This document shows, in pieces, positions 1 through 5,452 of a stretch of 5,464 nt of DNA. The notes under the pieces are model-generated. The model saw only the letters and a program-made list of their open reading frames with translations, was not told the DNA's origin and ran no database searches. A program made the position numbers and the translations under genes. The DNA is from an uncultured Clostridia bacterium (lineage in GTDB: Bacteria; Bacillota; Clostridia; Christensenellales; Borkfalkiaceae). The stretch is from NCBI GenBank assembly GCA_904501795.1, contig CAJGCK010000063.1:1-5464 (forward strand). The letters run 5' to 3'. The first letter of the stretch is position 1; every line of letters begins with the position of its first letter.

Positions 1-1045
1 ATATGCCCATACTTGGTATCCAAACTTCAATATCGTAAGTTCTTGCCATAGAAGCCGAGCAGTCGCCAGCAGCAAGTTTACTAACTCTAAAGTGAAGTCC
101 TAATTTTTCAATAAGCGAAGCGGCTTTATTTACAAGTTCTTCGAATGCTTCCATAGATTTTTCAGGGTGAGCGTATTGTACCATTTCAACTTTATTGAAT
201 TGGTGACCCCTAATCATACCACGTTCTTCCGCTCTGTAAGAACCTGCTTCTTTACGATAGCAAGGAGTGTACGCAAAAAATTTCATAGGGAGTTTGCTTT
301 CGTCAATGATTTCGCCCGCATACATGTTAACAAGCGCCGTTTCAGCCGTGGGGAGCATAAACCTATTCTTTGCTCTGTCTTCGTCGCAGTCAAGCCAATA
401 AACTTCATCAGAGAATTTGGGAAACTGACCTGCTCCGAAACCGCATTGATAGCCAAGTTGGTGCGGGGGAAGAATAAACTCGTATCCGTCTTTTAAATGT
501 TCGCTAATAAAGAAGTTCAAAAGCGACCATTCAAGCCTTGCACCGTCGCCACGGTACAGCCAAAAACCACCGCCCGAAAGTTTAGTTCCGCGCGTATAGT
601 CGATAATGCCTAACTTAGTGCATAAATCTACGTGGTTTTGTAGTGGGAAAGAGAAGTTGGGTTTTTCGCCAACAACTCGTATAACTTGGTTGTTTTCTTT
701 TTCGCCTTCAAGTAAATCTTCATCGGGCACGTTGGGGATAACTGAAAGTAAATCGAAAAGTTGCTTTTCAAGAGCGTTCGCTTTAGCGTCGCACTCTGAA
801 ATTTTGTCCCCCAAAGCACGCATCGAAGCAAAAATATGGTCAACGGGCTTGCCTTCTTTTTTAAGTTTAGGAATTTCGGCGGAAACCTTGTTTCTCTCCG
901 CTTTATAGCCTTCAACTTCTGATATAATCTTTTTTCTTTCCGCATCGATAGATAAAATGGTATCGAAATCGGCTTTATATCCCTTTTTTAGCAAAAGAGA
1001 AGCAATTTTTTCTTTTTCTTGTTGAATTTTCTTTAAATCTAACAT
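1..1045 (-). CDS. serS: Seryl-tRNA synthetase, N-terminal 348 residues (3' end of gene outside window)
   Basis: Class II aminoacyl-tRNA synthetase that activates serine with ATP and charges tRNA-Ser (and tRNA-Sec where present) in the cytoplasm. My translation runs from ATG at 1045-1043 to the left edge with no stop. Residues 1-110 are lysine/glutamate-rich and helical, as expected for the tRNA-binding coiled-coil arm, and end in the family-typical IPNVPDEDLLEGE. The catalytic core follows: GDGARLEW (about 166-173), the serine-pocket TAET (233-236), motif 2 CYRKEAGSYR (262-271), RGMIRGHQFNKVEM (275-288), and TYDIEVWIPSMG at the edge. The family is usually about 420-430 residues, so roughly 75-80 residues, including the motif 3 arginine, are missing. 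A GGAG Shine-Dalgarno (1056-1053) lies 7 nt before the start, which supports this ATG. Residues 195-215 (PPHQLGYQCGFGAGQFPKF) and GDCSASMARTYD (327-338) differ from the common E. coli/Bacillus wording, suggesting a divergent SerRS clade. Transcribed divergently from cysE. Confidence 0.95.
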   Translation of the reverse strand, partial: MLDLKKIQQEKEKIASLLLKKGYKADFDTILSIDAERKKIISEVEGYKAERNKVSAEIPKLKKEGKPVDHIFASMRALGDKISECDAKANALEKQLFDLLSVIPNVPDEDLLEGEKENNQVIRVVGEKPNFSFPLQNHVDLCTKLGIIDYTRGTKLSGGGFWLYRGDGARLEWSLLNFFISEHLKDGYEFILPPHQLGYQCGFGAGQFPKFSDEVYWLDCDEDRAKNRFMLPTAETALVNMYAGEIIDESKLPMKFFAYTPCYRKEAGSYRAEERGMIRGHQFNKVEMVQYAHPEKSMEAFEELVNKAASLIEKLGLHFRVSKLAAGDCSASMARTYDIEVWIPSMGI

Positions 1046-1072
1046 AACGACACTCCGTAAATGATTAAATTA

Positions 1073-1101
1073 ATTATAACTGCATTGACAAAAAAAATCA
1101 A
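1073..1101 (-). promoter_or_regulatory. Sigma-A type promoter for serS
   Basis: Read on the minus strand: -35 TTGATT (1101-1096), a 17-nt spacer, and a perfect -10 TATAAT (1078-1073). The start point would be near 1066, leaving a 5' leader of only about 20 nt before the serS ATG. That leaves no room for a T-box or other riboswitch. Inferred from consensus match and position only. Confidence 0.7.
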
Positions 1102-1179
1102 TTATTTACCGCCAATATTAACTAAATTTTAAATTATTAAAAAAATTTTCTATAAATTTTTAAAATATATAATCAATTC
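1102..1179. other. AT-rich tract between the divergent serS and cysE promoters
   Basis: Almost entirely A/T, with runs of A and T spaced roughly a helical turn apart (around 1139-1149 and 1155-1164). It lies directly upstream of the cysE -35 and behind the serS -35. Such tracts are often intrinsically curved and can act as UP elements for RNA polymerase alpha; here that is inference. No gene, ORF with a ribosome binding site, or RNA fold was seen in it. Confidence 0.4.
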
Positions 1180-1209
1180 TTGCTTTTTGATGGCTTAAAA
1201 TGTTATAAT
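1180..1209 (+). promoter_or_regulatory. Sigma-A type promoter for the cysE-cysS-alaS operon
   Basis: -35 TTGCTT (1180-1185), an 18-nt spacer, and a perfect -10 TATAAT (1204-1209) preceded by TGT, giving an extended -10 (TGnTATAAT). The start point would be near 1216, giving a leader of about 58 nt that contains the inverted repeat at 1229-1257. This is the only good plus-strand promoter seen before alaS, so it probably drives all three genes. Confidence 0.75.
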
Positions 1210-1228
1210 GCCAAAAAAGGAAAATATA

Positions 1229-1257
1229 CTATTAGCGTTTTTCGTTAACGCTAATAG
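1229..1257 (+). promoter_or_regulatory. Perfect 11-bp inverted repeat / hairpin in the cysE leader
   Basis: CTATTAGCGTT (1229-1239) pairs perfectly with AACGCTAATAG (1247-1257) across a 7-nt loop. It lies downstream of the predicted start point and ends six bases before the AGGG Shine-Dalgarno (1263-1266) of cysE. No T-run follows on the plus strand (it is followed by A residues), so it is not a standard intrinsic terminator. Plausible roles are an operator for a dimeric repressor, a 5' mRNA-stabilising hairpin, or control of ribosome access. Which one is not decided by the sequence. Confidence 0.6.
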
Positions 1258-1273
1258 AAAAAAGGGAAGATAA

Positions 1274-1906
1274 ATGTTCAAAAGACTTCGTGCCGACATA
1301 AACGCAGCGAAACTAAACGACCCCGCAGCAAGAAGCAAATTCGAAATTTGGCTAACTTATTCGGGAGTTAAGGCGCTTTCTTGGCACAGATACGCAAATT
1401 TTTTATACCGAATAAAATTAAAACTGCTTGCCAGAATAACAAGCCAGTTTGCCAAATGGTTAACGGGTATCGAAATTCACCCCGCGGCAAAAATTGCGGG
1501 TGGTGTGTTTATCGACCACGGCGCAGGCGTCGTTATAGGTGAGACGGCGGAGATTGAAGAGGGCGTGGTTATTTACCAAAACGTAACGCTTGGCGGAACG
1601 GGTAAAGAAAAAGGCAAACGTCACCCCACCATAAAAAAAGGCGCGATAATTAGCGCAGGCGCAAAGGTGCTAGGCGGTTTTACCGTTGGGGAATACGCTA
1701 AAATAGGCGCGGGAGCGGTAGTTCTTAAAGAAGTTCCATCTTACGCAACCGTGGTGGGCGTTCCAGGTAGAGTGGTTAGAATACGCGGTGAGAAAATTGC
1801 CGATCTAGAACAAGAAAAGAGAGACCCGATAGTAGAAGAAATTTGTTCTTTAAGAGAAAAAGTATTCGAACTAGAAGAAGAAATAAAAAAATTGCAAGAC
1901 AGGTAA
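1274..1906 (+). CDS. cysE: Serine O-acetyltransferase (short, Gram-positive-type CysE)
   Basis: Transfers acetyl from acetyl-CoA to L-serine, giving O-acetylserine, the committed precursor of cysteine. The 210-residue protein has a helical N-terminus (1-63) and then a left-handed beta-helix of hexapeptide repeats (about 66-165). Family hallmarks are HPAAKI (69-74), the catalytic DH at 81-82, VIGETAEI (87-94), NVTLGGTGK (103-111), RHPTI (116-120) and GVPGRVVR (162-169). Glu67 takes the place of the E. coli dyad Asp143, as I recall for the B. subtilis type. The long N-terminal domain of the roughly 270-residue enterobacterial enzyme is absent, which is normal for this short type. Residues 175-210 form a charged, heptad-like helical tail (EEICSLREKVFELEEEIKKL) and end in Arg, not the terminal Ile that docks CysK in enterobacteria. 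AGGG at 1263-1266, 7 nt before ATG, supports the start. First gene of the operon; no cysK is visible in the window. Confidence 0.95.
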   Translation: MFKRLRADINAAKLNDPAARSKFEIWLTYSGVKALSWHRYANFLYRIKLKLLARITSQFAKWLTGIEIHPAAKIAGGVFIDHGAGVVIGETAEIEEGVVIYQNVTLGGTGKEKGKRHPTIKKGAIISAGAKVLGGFTVGEYAKIGAGAVVLKEVPSYATVVGVPGRVVRIRGEKIADLEQEKRDPIVEEICSLREKVFELEEEIKKLQDR

Positions 1907-1912
1907 TCAATA

Positions 1913-3301
1913 ATGAAAATTTACAATACTTTAACCGGTAAAAAACAGCAATTTATCCCGCTTGAAGAAGGCAAAGTAAAGATGTATGCGTGCGGAATAA
2001 CCGTTTCGGGCGAAGCACACATAGGTCACGCTTATCAAGCGCTTATTTACGATATAATCCGCAAATATTTAGAGAAAAAGGGCTACGAAGTAACTTACGC
2101 TAGAAACTATACCGACGTTGACGATAAGATAATCGCTAAGTCTAACGAAACGGGAATTCCCGCAGACGAATACGCCAAATTAATGATTAAAGAAATAGAC
2201 GAACAAATGGCAAGATTAGACGTTGACGATCCTTCGCTTTGGCTTAAAGCGACCGAGAGTATAGACGATATAGTTGAATTCATAACGGCACTAATGTCGA
2301 AAGGCCACGCATACGCCACTGACAAAGGCGACGTGTATTTTGCGGTGGACAGTTTTCCACAATACGGCAAACTATCACATAGAAATTTAGAAGACGCTAT
2401 GAACGGCGTTAGGGTAGATAACGACGAGCAAAAACGTTCTCCGCTCGACTTCGCACTTTGGAAATCTGCAAAACCTGGCGAGCCTAGTTGGGCTTCACCT
2501 TGGGGCGAAGGCAGACCTGGTTGGCATATAGAATGTTCTACCATGAACAGAAAGGCTTTTGGTGATAAAATAGATATCCACGGTGGCGGAAGGGACTTAA
2601 TTTTCCCACACCACGAAAACGAGATTGCGCAAACGGAAGCGTTAACGGGCACTCAGTTCGCTAACTATTGGATACACAACGGGCTAATCAAGGTAAACGG
2701 TCAAAAGATGAGCAAGTCGCTCGGCAACAGTTTACTTTTAAAAGATTTGCTTGATAAGTATTCGGCGGAAACGGTTAAGTATGCGCTACTACAAACCAAC
2801 TACCGTGGCGATATCAACGTTACCGATACACTTTTTCCAGACGCACAAAAACATTTAACCGATTTTTATCAAGTTTTTCTAACGCTTGCTGAAAAGTCGG
2901 ACGTAACGGGCGAGTTCCCAGAGGTAGACGCGCGTTTTAACGAGTGTATGGACGACGACTTTAATACCGCTCTTGCGATAAGTGACCTTTACGGATATTT
3001 CAAAAAGATAAAAACGCTTATTTCCAGCGGTGAAATAGACACGGCGGTTAAAATGGCAAGCCAAATAAAACGCACCTATTCGATTTTGGGCTTATTTAAG
3101 GCGGATGCCAAAGAATTTATAGAAAAGTACGGCGCTGAAAAAGAAGAAATCCCAGAAGAAGTGTTGTCGCTTGCAAACGAGCGATTAGTTGCGCGTCAAA
3201 ACAAAGACTGGGCAACTTCGGACGCGTTGAGAGATAAAATTTTGCAACTTGGCTATATTATCAAAGACGGTAAAGACACTTATACCTTAACTAAAAAATA
3301 A
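1913..3301 (+). CDS. cysS: Cysteinyl-tRNA synthetase
   Basis: Class I synthetase that charges tRNA-Cys with cysteine; cytoplasmic and usually monomeric. The 462-residue product is full length for the family. The Rossmann catalytic domain carries HIGH at 36-39 and KMSKS at 265-269. The zinc site that selects cysteine is complete: Cys27, Cys208 (in GWHIECS), His233 and Glu237 (in FPHHENE). The signature DIHGGGRDL spans 221-229. A helical DALR-type tRNA-binding region follows (about 340-400), then the C-terminal ARQNKDWATSDALRDKI (427-443) typical of CysRS. The gene starts 6 bp after the cysE stop. Its weak Shine-Dalgarno (AGG, 1901-1903) lies at the very end of cysE, so translation is probably coupled. 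The cysE-cysS pair is a recurring Firmicutes arrangement linking cysteine supply to its use. The SGEA before HIGH differs from the common YDxx wording but does not touch catalytic residues. Confidence 0.97.
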   Translation: MKIYNTLTGKKQQFIPLEEGKVKMYACGITVSGEAHIGHAYQALIYDIIRKYLEKKGYEVTYARNYTDVDDKIIAKSNETGIPADEYAKLMIKEIDEQMARLDVDDPSLWLKATESIDDIVEFITALMSKGHAYATDKGDVYFAVDSFPQYGKLSHRNLEDAMNGVRVDNDEQKRSPLDFALWKSAKPGEPSWASPWGEGRPGWHIECSTMNRKAFGDKIDIHGGGRDLIFPHHENEIAQTEALTGTQFANYWIHNGLIKVNGQKMSKSLGNSLLLKDLLDKYSAETVKYALLQTNYRGDINVTDTLFPDAQKHLTDFYQVFLTLAEKSDVTGEFPEVDARFNECMDDDFNTALAISDLYGYFKKIKTLISSGEIDTAVKMASQIKRTYSILGLFKADAKEFIEKYGAEKEEIPEEVLSLANERLVARQNKDWATSDALRDKILQLGYIIKDGKDTYTLTKK

Positions 3302-3315
3302 AAAGGGCAAAGCAT

Positions 3316-5142
3316 ATGATAACTTCAAAAGAATTAAGAGAAAAATGGATTAAGTTTTATGAAGACAGGGGGCACGTTAATATCGGCGCAGTTTCACTTA
3401 TAGGCGACGGAACGACGGGCGTTATGTTCAACGTTGCGGGTATGCAACCGCTAATGCCCTATTTACTTGGCAAAGAGCATCCCAAGGGAAAAAGACTTAC
3501 CAACGTTCAAGGTTGCGTGCGCACCGTCGATATAGAATCTGTGGGCGACGCTACTCACTTTACTTTTTTCGAAATGATGGGTAACTGGAGTTTGGGCGAC
3601 TATTTTAAAAAAGAAAAAACCAAGTGGTCTTTCGAACTTTTAACCGAAGTTTTCGGATTTGATAAAGACAAGATTTGTTCCACCGTGTTCGAAGGTAACG
3701 ACTCGGTTAAAAAGGATACCGAAACTGCCGAATACTTAAAACAACTCGGTATAAAAGAAGAAAACATATTCTATCTAGACAAATCTAACAACTGGTGGGA
3801 GTTAGAAGGAACGGTAGGCACGCCGTGCGGACCAGATAACGAGTGGTTCTACCCTCGCCACGACAACCCTTGTTCAGATACTTGTGACGTGAACTGTAGT
3901 TGTGGTAGATACGTAGAAATTGGCAACGACGTTTATATGCAGTATAAAAAACTTGAAGGCGGGAAATACGCGGAACTTGAAAACAAAAACGTAGACACCG
4001 GCTTTGGACTAGATAGATTGTTACTTTTCTTGAACGGGCTAGACGACGGGTATAAAACCGACCTATTCTTAGACTCAATCAAATATTTAGAAGAACAGTC
4101 GGGTAAAGAATACGGCAAAGACGAAGAAGTTACTAAAGCTATGCGTATTATAGCAGACCACACTAGAACTTCGGTAATGCTTATAGGCGACGTGAACGGA
4201 ATAACTCCGTCGAACACGGGCGCGGGATATATTTTAAGAAGACTTTTACGCCGTGCTATAAGATACTGCAAAAACCTTGGCGTTCCGTCTTCGGTAATGC
4301 AAGGCGTTGCAAAAATATTTATAGAAAAGGTTTACGATACGGCATATCCTTTACTAGTTGAAAAGGAAAGTTATATCCTTGACCAATTTGATAAAGAGAT
4401 AGTTAAATTTGAAGCAACACTTGTTCAAGGTATGAAAGAGTTTGATAAGTGTATAACGGGCATTAACCGTAAAAACGCGTTTATGCTTGAAAAAGACCCT
4501 AACTATCAAAAAGAAACGGAGATAAGCGGAAAGCAAGCGTTTAGGCTGTACGACACTTTCGGTTTTCCGCTAGAACTCACGGTAGAACTAGCAACTGAAA
4601 ACGGCTTTGGCGTAGACGTGGAAGGGTTTAATCAAGCGTTTAAGGCGCACCAAGAACTATCTAAGGCGCAAGCGCAAAATGCAAAAGGCGGTTTAACCGA
4701 ACAAACTGAAACCACAACCAAATATCACACGGCGACTCATATCATGCTTGCAGGACTTAGAAAAATGTTTGGTACGGGTACGGAACAAAAGGGCTCTAAT
4801 ATTACCGAAGAGAGATTGCGCTTCGACTTTAATTTAGACCATAAAATGACGGCGGAAGAACTAAGCGAACTTCAAGACTTCGTTAATAGTGTTATCGAAC
4901 GTGGAATAGACGTAGTTAGAACGGAAGAAAAATACTTAGAAGCCGTTGAAAAGGGTGCGTACGGTGTGTTTAACGCAGAATCAAACGACCAAATCGTTTC
5001 TGTTTATACGATAGACGGCGTGGACAAGCAAATTTGCGGTGGACCGCACGTTTCTAACACGAAAGAACTTGGCAAATTTATTATCAAAAAAGAAGAAAGT
5101 TCATCAAGCGGAGTTAGAAGAATAAAAGCAATATTGCAATAA
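3316..5142 (+). CDS. alaS: Compact alanyl-tRNA synthetase (no linker barrel, no C-Ala domain)
   Basis: Class II synthetase that charges tRNA-Ala and hydrolyses mischarged Ser/Gly-tRNA-Ala. It has 608 residues against about 875 in E. coli. The catalytic domain (1-240) shows CVRTVDIESVGDATHFTFFEMMGNWSLGDYF-type motif 2 signals around 67-97, GTPCGPDNE (168-176) and VDTGFGLDRLL (226-236). RIIADHTR (277-284) and the motif 3 region GAGYILRRLLRRAIR (302-316) follow. A helical tRNA-recognition region (about 317-450) leads straight into the editing domain: HTATH (471-475) and CGGPH (574-578) supply the usual His/His and Cys/His metal ligands. The FYAESGGQ-type beta-barrel before the editing core and everything after RRIKA (601-605) are absent. 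The gene ends in a clean TAA and the region after it is not coding, so this is a short family type, not a frameshift. A cysteine cluster sits at 186-196. AGGG at 3304-3307, 8 nt before ATG, sets the start. It lies 14 bp after cysS and is probably co-transcribed. Confidence 0.93.
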   Translation: MITSKELREKWIKFYEDRGHVNIGAVSLIGDGTTGVMFNVAGMQPLMPYLLGKEHPKGKRLTNVQGCVRTVDIESVGDATHFTFFEMMGNWSLGDYFKKEKTKWSFELLTEVFGFDKDKICSTVFEGNDSVKKDTETAEYLKQLGIKEENIFYLDKSNNWWELEGTVGTPCGPDNEWFYPRHDNPCSDTCDVNCSCGRYVEIGNDVYMQYKKLEGGKYAELENKNVDTGFGLDRLLLFLNGLDDGYKTDLFLDSIKYLEEQSGKEYGKDEEVTKAMRIIADHTRTSVMLIGDVNGITPSNTGAGYILRRLLRRAIRYCKNLGVPSSVMQGVAKIFIEKVYDTAYPLLVEKESYILDQFDKEIVKFEATLVQGMKEFDKCITGINRKNAFMLEKDPNYQKETEISGKQAFRLYDTFGFPLELTVELATENGFGVDVEGFNQAFKAHQELSKAQAQNAKGGLTEQTETTTKYHTATHIMLAGLRKMFGTGTEQKGSNITEERLRFDFNLDHKMTAEELSELQDFVNSVIERGIDVVRTEEKYLEAVEKGAYGVFNAESNDQIVSVYTIDGVDKQICGGPHVSNTKELGKFIIKKEESSSSGVRRIKAILQ

Positions 5143-5158
5143 AAAAATGCTTGCAATA
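5132..5158 (+). other. Weak inverted repeat spanning the alaS stop
   Basis: TATTGCAA (5132-5139) is complementary to TTGCAATA (5151-5158). The 11-nt loop contains the alaS TAA and an A-run. Only a few T residues follow, so termination here would be inefficient at best. It may slow 3' exonuclease decay of the alaS message or be chance in AT-rich DNA. Confidence 0.3.
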
Positions 5159-5160
5159 GT

Positions 5161-5189
5161 TTGACAAAACAAAAAAATTATTATACAAT
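5161..5189 (+). promoter_or_regulatory. Sigma-A type promoter for tRNA-Arg
   Basis: A perfect -35 TTGACA (5161-5166), a 17-nt A-rich spacer, and -10 TACAAT (5184-5189, five of six consensus bases). The start would be near 5196, about 26 nt upstream of the mature tRNA 5' end. This gives the tRNA its own strong promoter, independent of the alaS operon. Confidence 0.75.
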
Positions 5190-5190
5190 G

Positions 5191-5218
5191 TTAAAGCCGA
5201 TTAGGAAATCGGTTTTAA
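5191..5218 (+). terminator. Terminator-like hairpin overlapping the tRNA-Arg start point
   Basis: TTAAAGCCGATT (5191-5202) pairs with AATCGGTTTTAA (5207-5218) across a 4-nt loop (AGGA), with one G-U pair. The 3' arm carries four T residues. For transcripts arriving from alaS it would form a complete intrinsic-terminator-like hairpin. For transcripts starting near 5196 only the CCGATT/AATCGG core and a little more is transcribed, giving a 5' leader hairpin to be removed by RNase P. The T-run is short, so calling it a terminator is tentative. Confidence 0.5.
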
Positions 5219-5221
5219 TAA

Positions 5222-5298
5222 GCATCGTTAGCTCAATTGGATAGAGCGTTGCGCTACGGACGCAAAGGTTAGGGGTTCGAGTCCCTTACGGTGTGCCA
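5222..5298 (+). tRNA. tRNA-Arg (anticodon ACG), CCA encoded
   Basis: A 77-nt gene folds into a full cloverleaf. The acceptor is GCATCGT/ACGGTGT, with G1-U72 and U4-G69 wobbles. The D stem is GCTC/GAGC, with GG at 18-19 and A20 in the loop. The anticodon stem is TTGCG/CGCAA with loop CTACGGA, giving anticodon ACG. The T stem is AGGGG/CCCTT with loop TTCGAGT. Discriminator G73 is followed by an encoded CCA. A20 and C35 are the known arginine identity bases. A34 would normally be deaminated to inosine by TadA so that CGU, CGC and CGA can all be read. It has its own promoter upstream and a terminator directly after CCA. Its last 21 bases (5278-5298) recur at 5443-5463. Confidence 0.97.
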
Positions 5299-5334
5299 AA
5301 ATATCCCGTGTAGGTTTCTACACGGGATATTTTT
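5299..5334 (+). terminator. Intrinsic terminator of tRNA-Arg
   Basis: A stem of up to 15 bp: its 5' arm (5299-5313) starts immediately after CCA and its 3' arm is 5318-5332. The core is TCCCGTGTAG/CTACACGGGA with a 4-nt loop GTTT, and five T residues (5330-5334) end the stem. The A-rich 5' side means it could also terminate transcription arriving from the right on the minus strand. Confidence 0.85.
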
Positions 5335-5347
5335 GATATGTGGGGAA

Positions 5348-5452
5348 AAGGGACTCGAATGGGGAGGAAATTGCGTTAGCAATTTGTCCGAAGGACTAAA
5401 CAGTGGACACCCACTGTTTATCGGAGAAGGGCGCACAGGCGCCGAGTCCCTT
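5348..5452. repeat. Structured multi-hairpin element bounded by T-arm-derived inverted repeats
   Basis: Outer inverted repeats AAGGGACTCG (5348-5357) and CGAGTCCCTT (5443-5452) pair over 10 bp. Between them lie four hairpins in series. They are AAATTGC/GCAATTT (5368-5385, loop GTTA), GTCC/GGAC (5386-5396, loop GAA), TAAACAGTGG/CCACTGTTTA (5397-5420, loop ACAC) and GGCGC/GCGCC (5430-5443, loop ACAG). The last shares one base with the outer stem. No ORF with a ribosome binding site and no promoter are visible inside. The right arm is part of a second copy of the tRNA-Arg 3' end. The layout suggests a non-autonomous, MITE-like repeat or a branched structured RNA; no known family is recognised. 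Confidence 0.6.

Noticed and set aside
167..945. Open frames on either strand overlapping serS (167-496 and 606-908 plus; 628-945 minus in another frame)
   Set aside because: They overlap a clear serS frame carrying all family motifs, have no ribosome binding sites or recognisable domains, and are shadows.
1085..1090. Plus-strand TTGACA as a -35 box for cysE
   Set aside because: No acceptable -10 lies 16-19 nt downstream; the extended -10 at 1204-1209 with TTGCTT at 1180 is far better placed.
1046..1273. Possible T-box or other riboswitch before serS or cysE
   Set aside because: Predicted leaders are only about 20 and 58 nt, no T-box TGGnACCGCG-like motif is visible, and no terminator/antiterminator pair is present.
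2107..2652. 181-codon minus-strand open frame inside cysS
   Set aside because: It is fully contained in a conserved synthetase, its product resembles no family I know, and it has no upstream signals; it is an antisense shadow of the codon pattern.
3785..4536. Minus-strand open frames inside alaS
   Set aside because: They mirror the alaS coding sequence and show no start signals or domain content.
5143..5221. alaS truncated by a frameshift with the C-terminal domain continuing downstream
   Set aside because: Only 79 bp separate the stop from the tRNA, and this stretch holds a promoter and hairpin, not coding sequence. The protein ends neatly after the editing domain.
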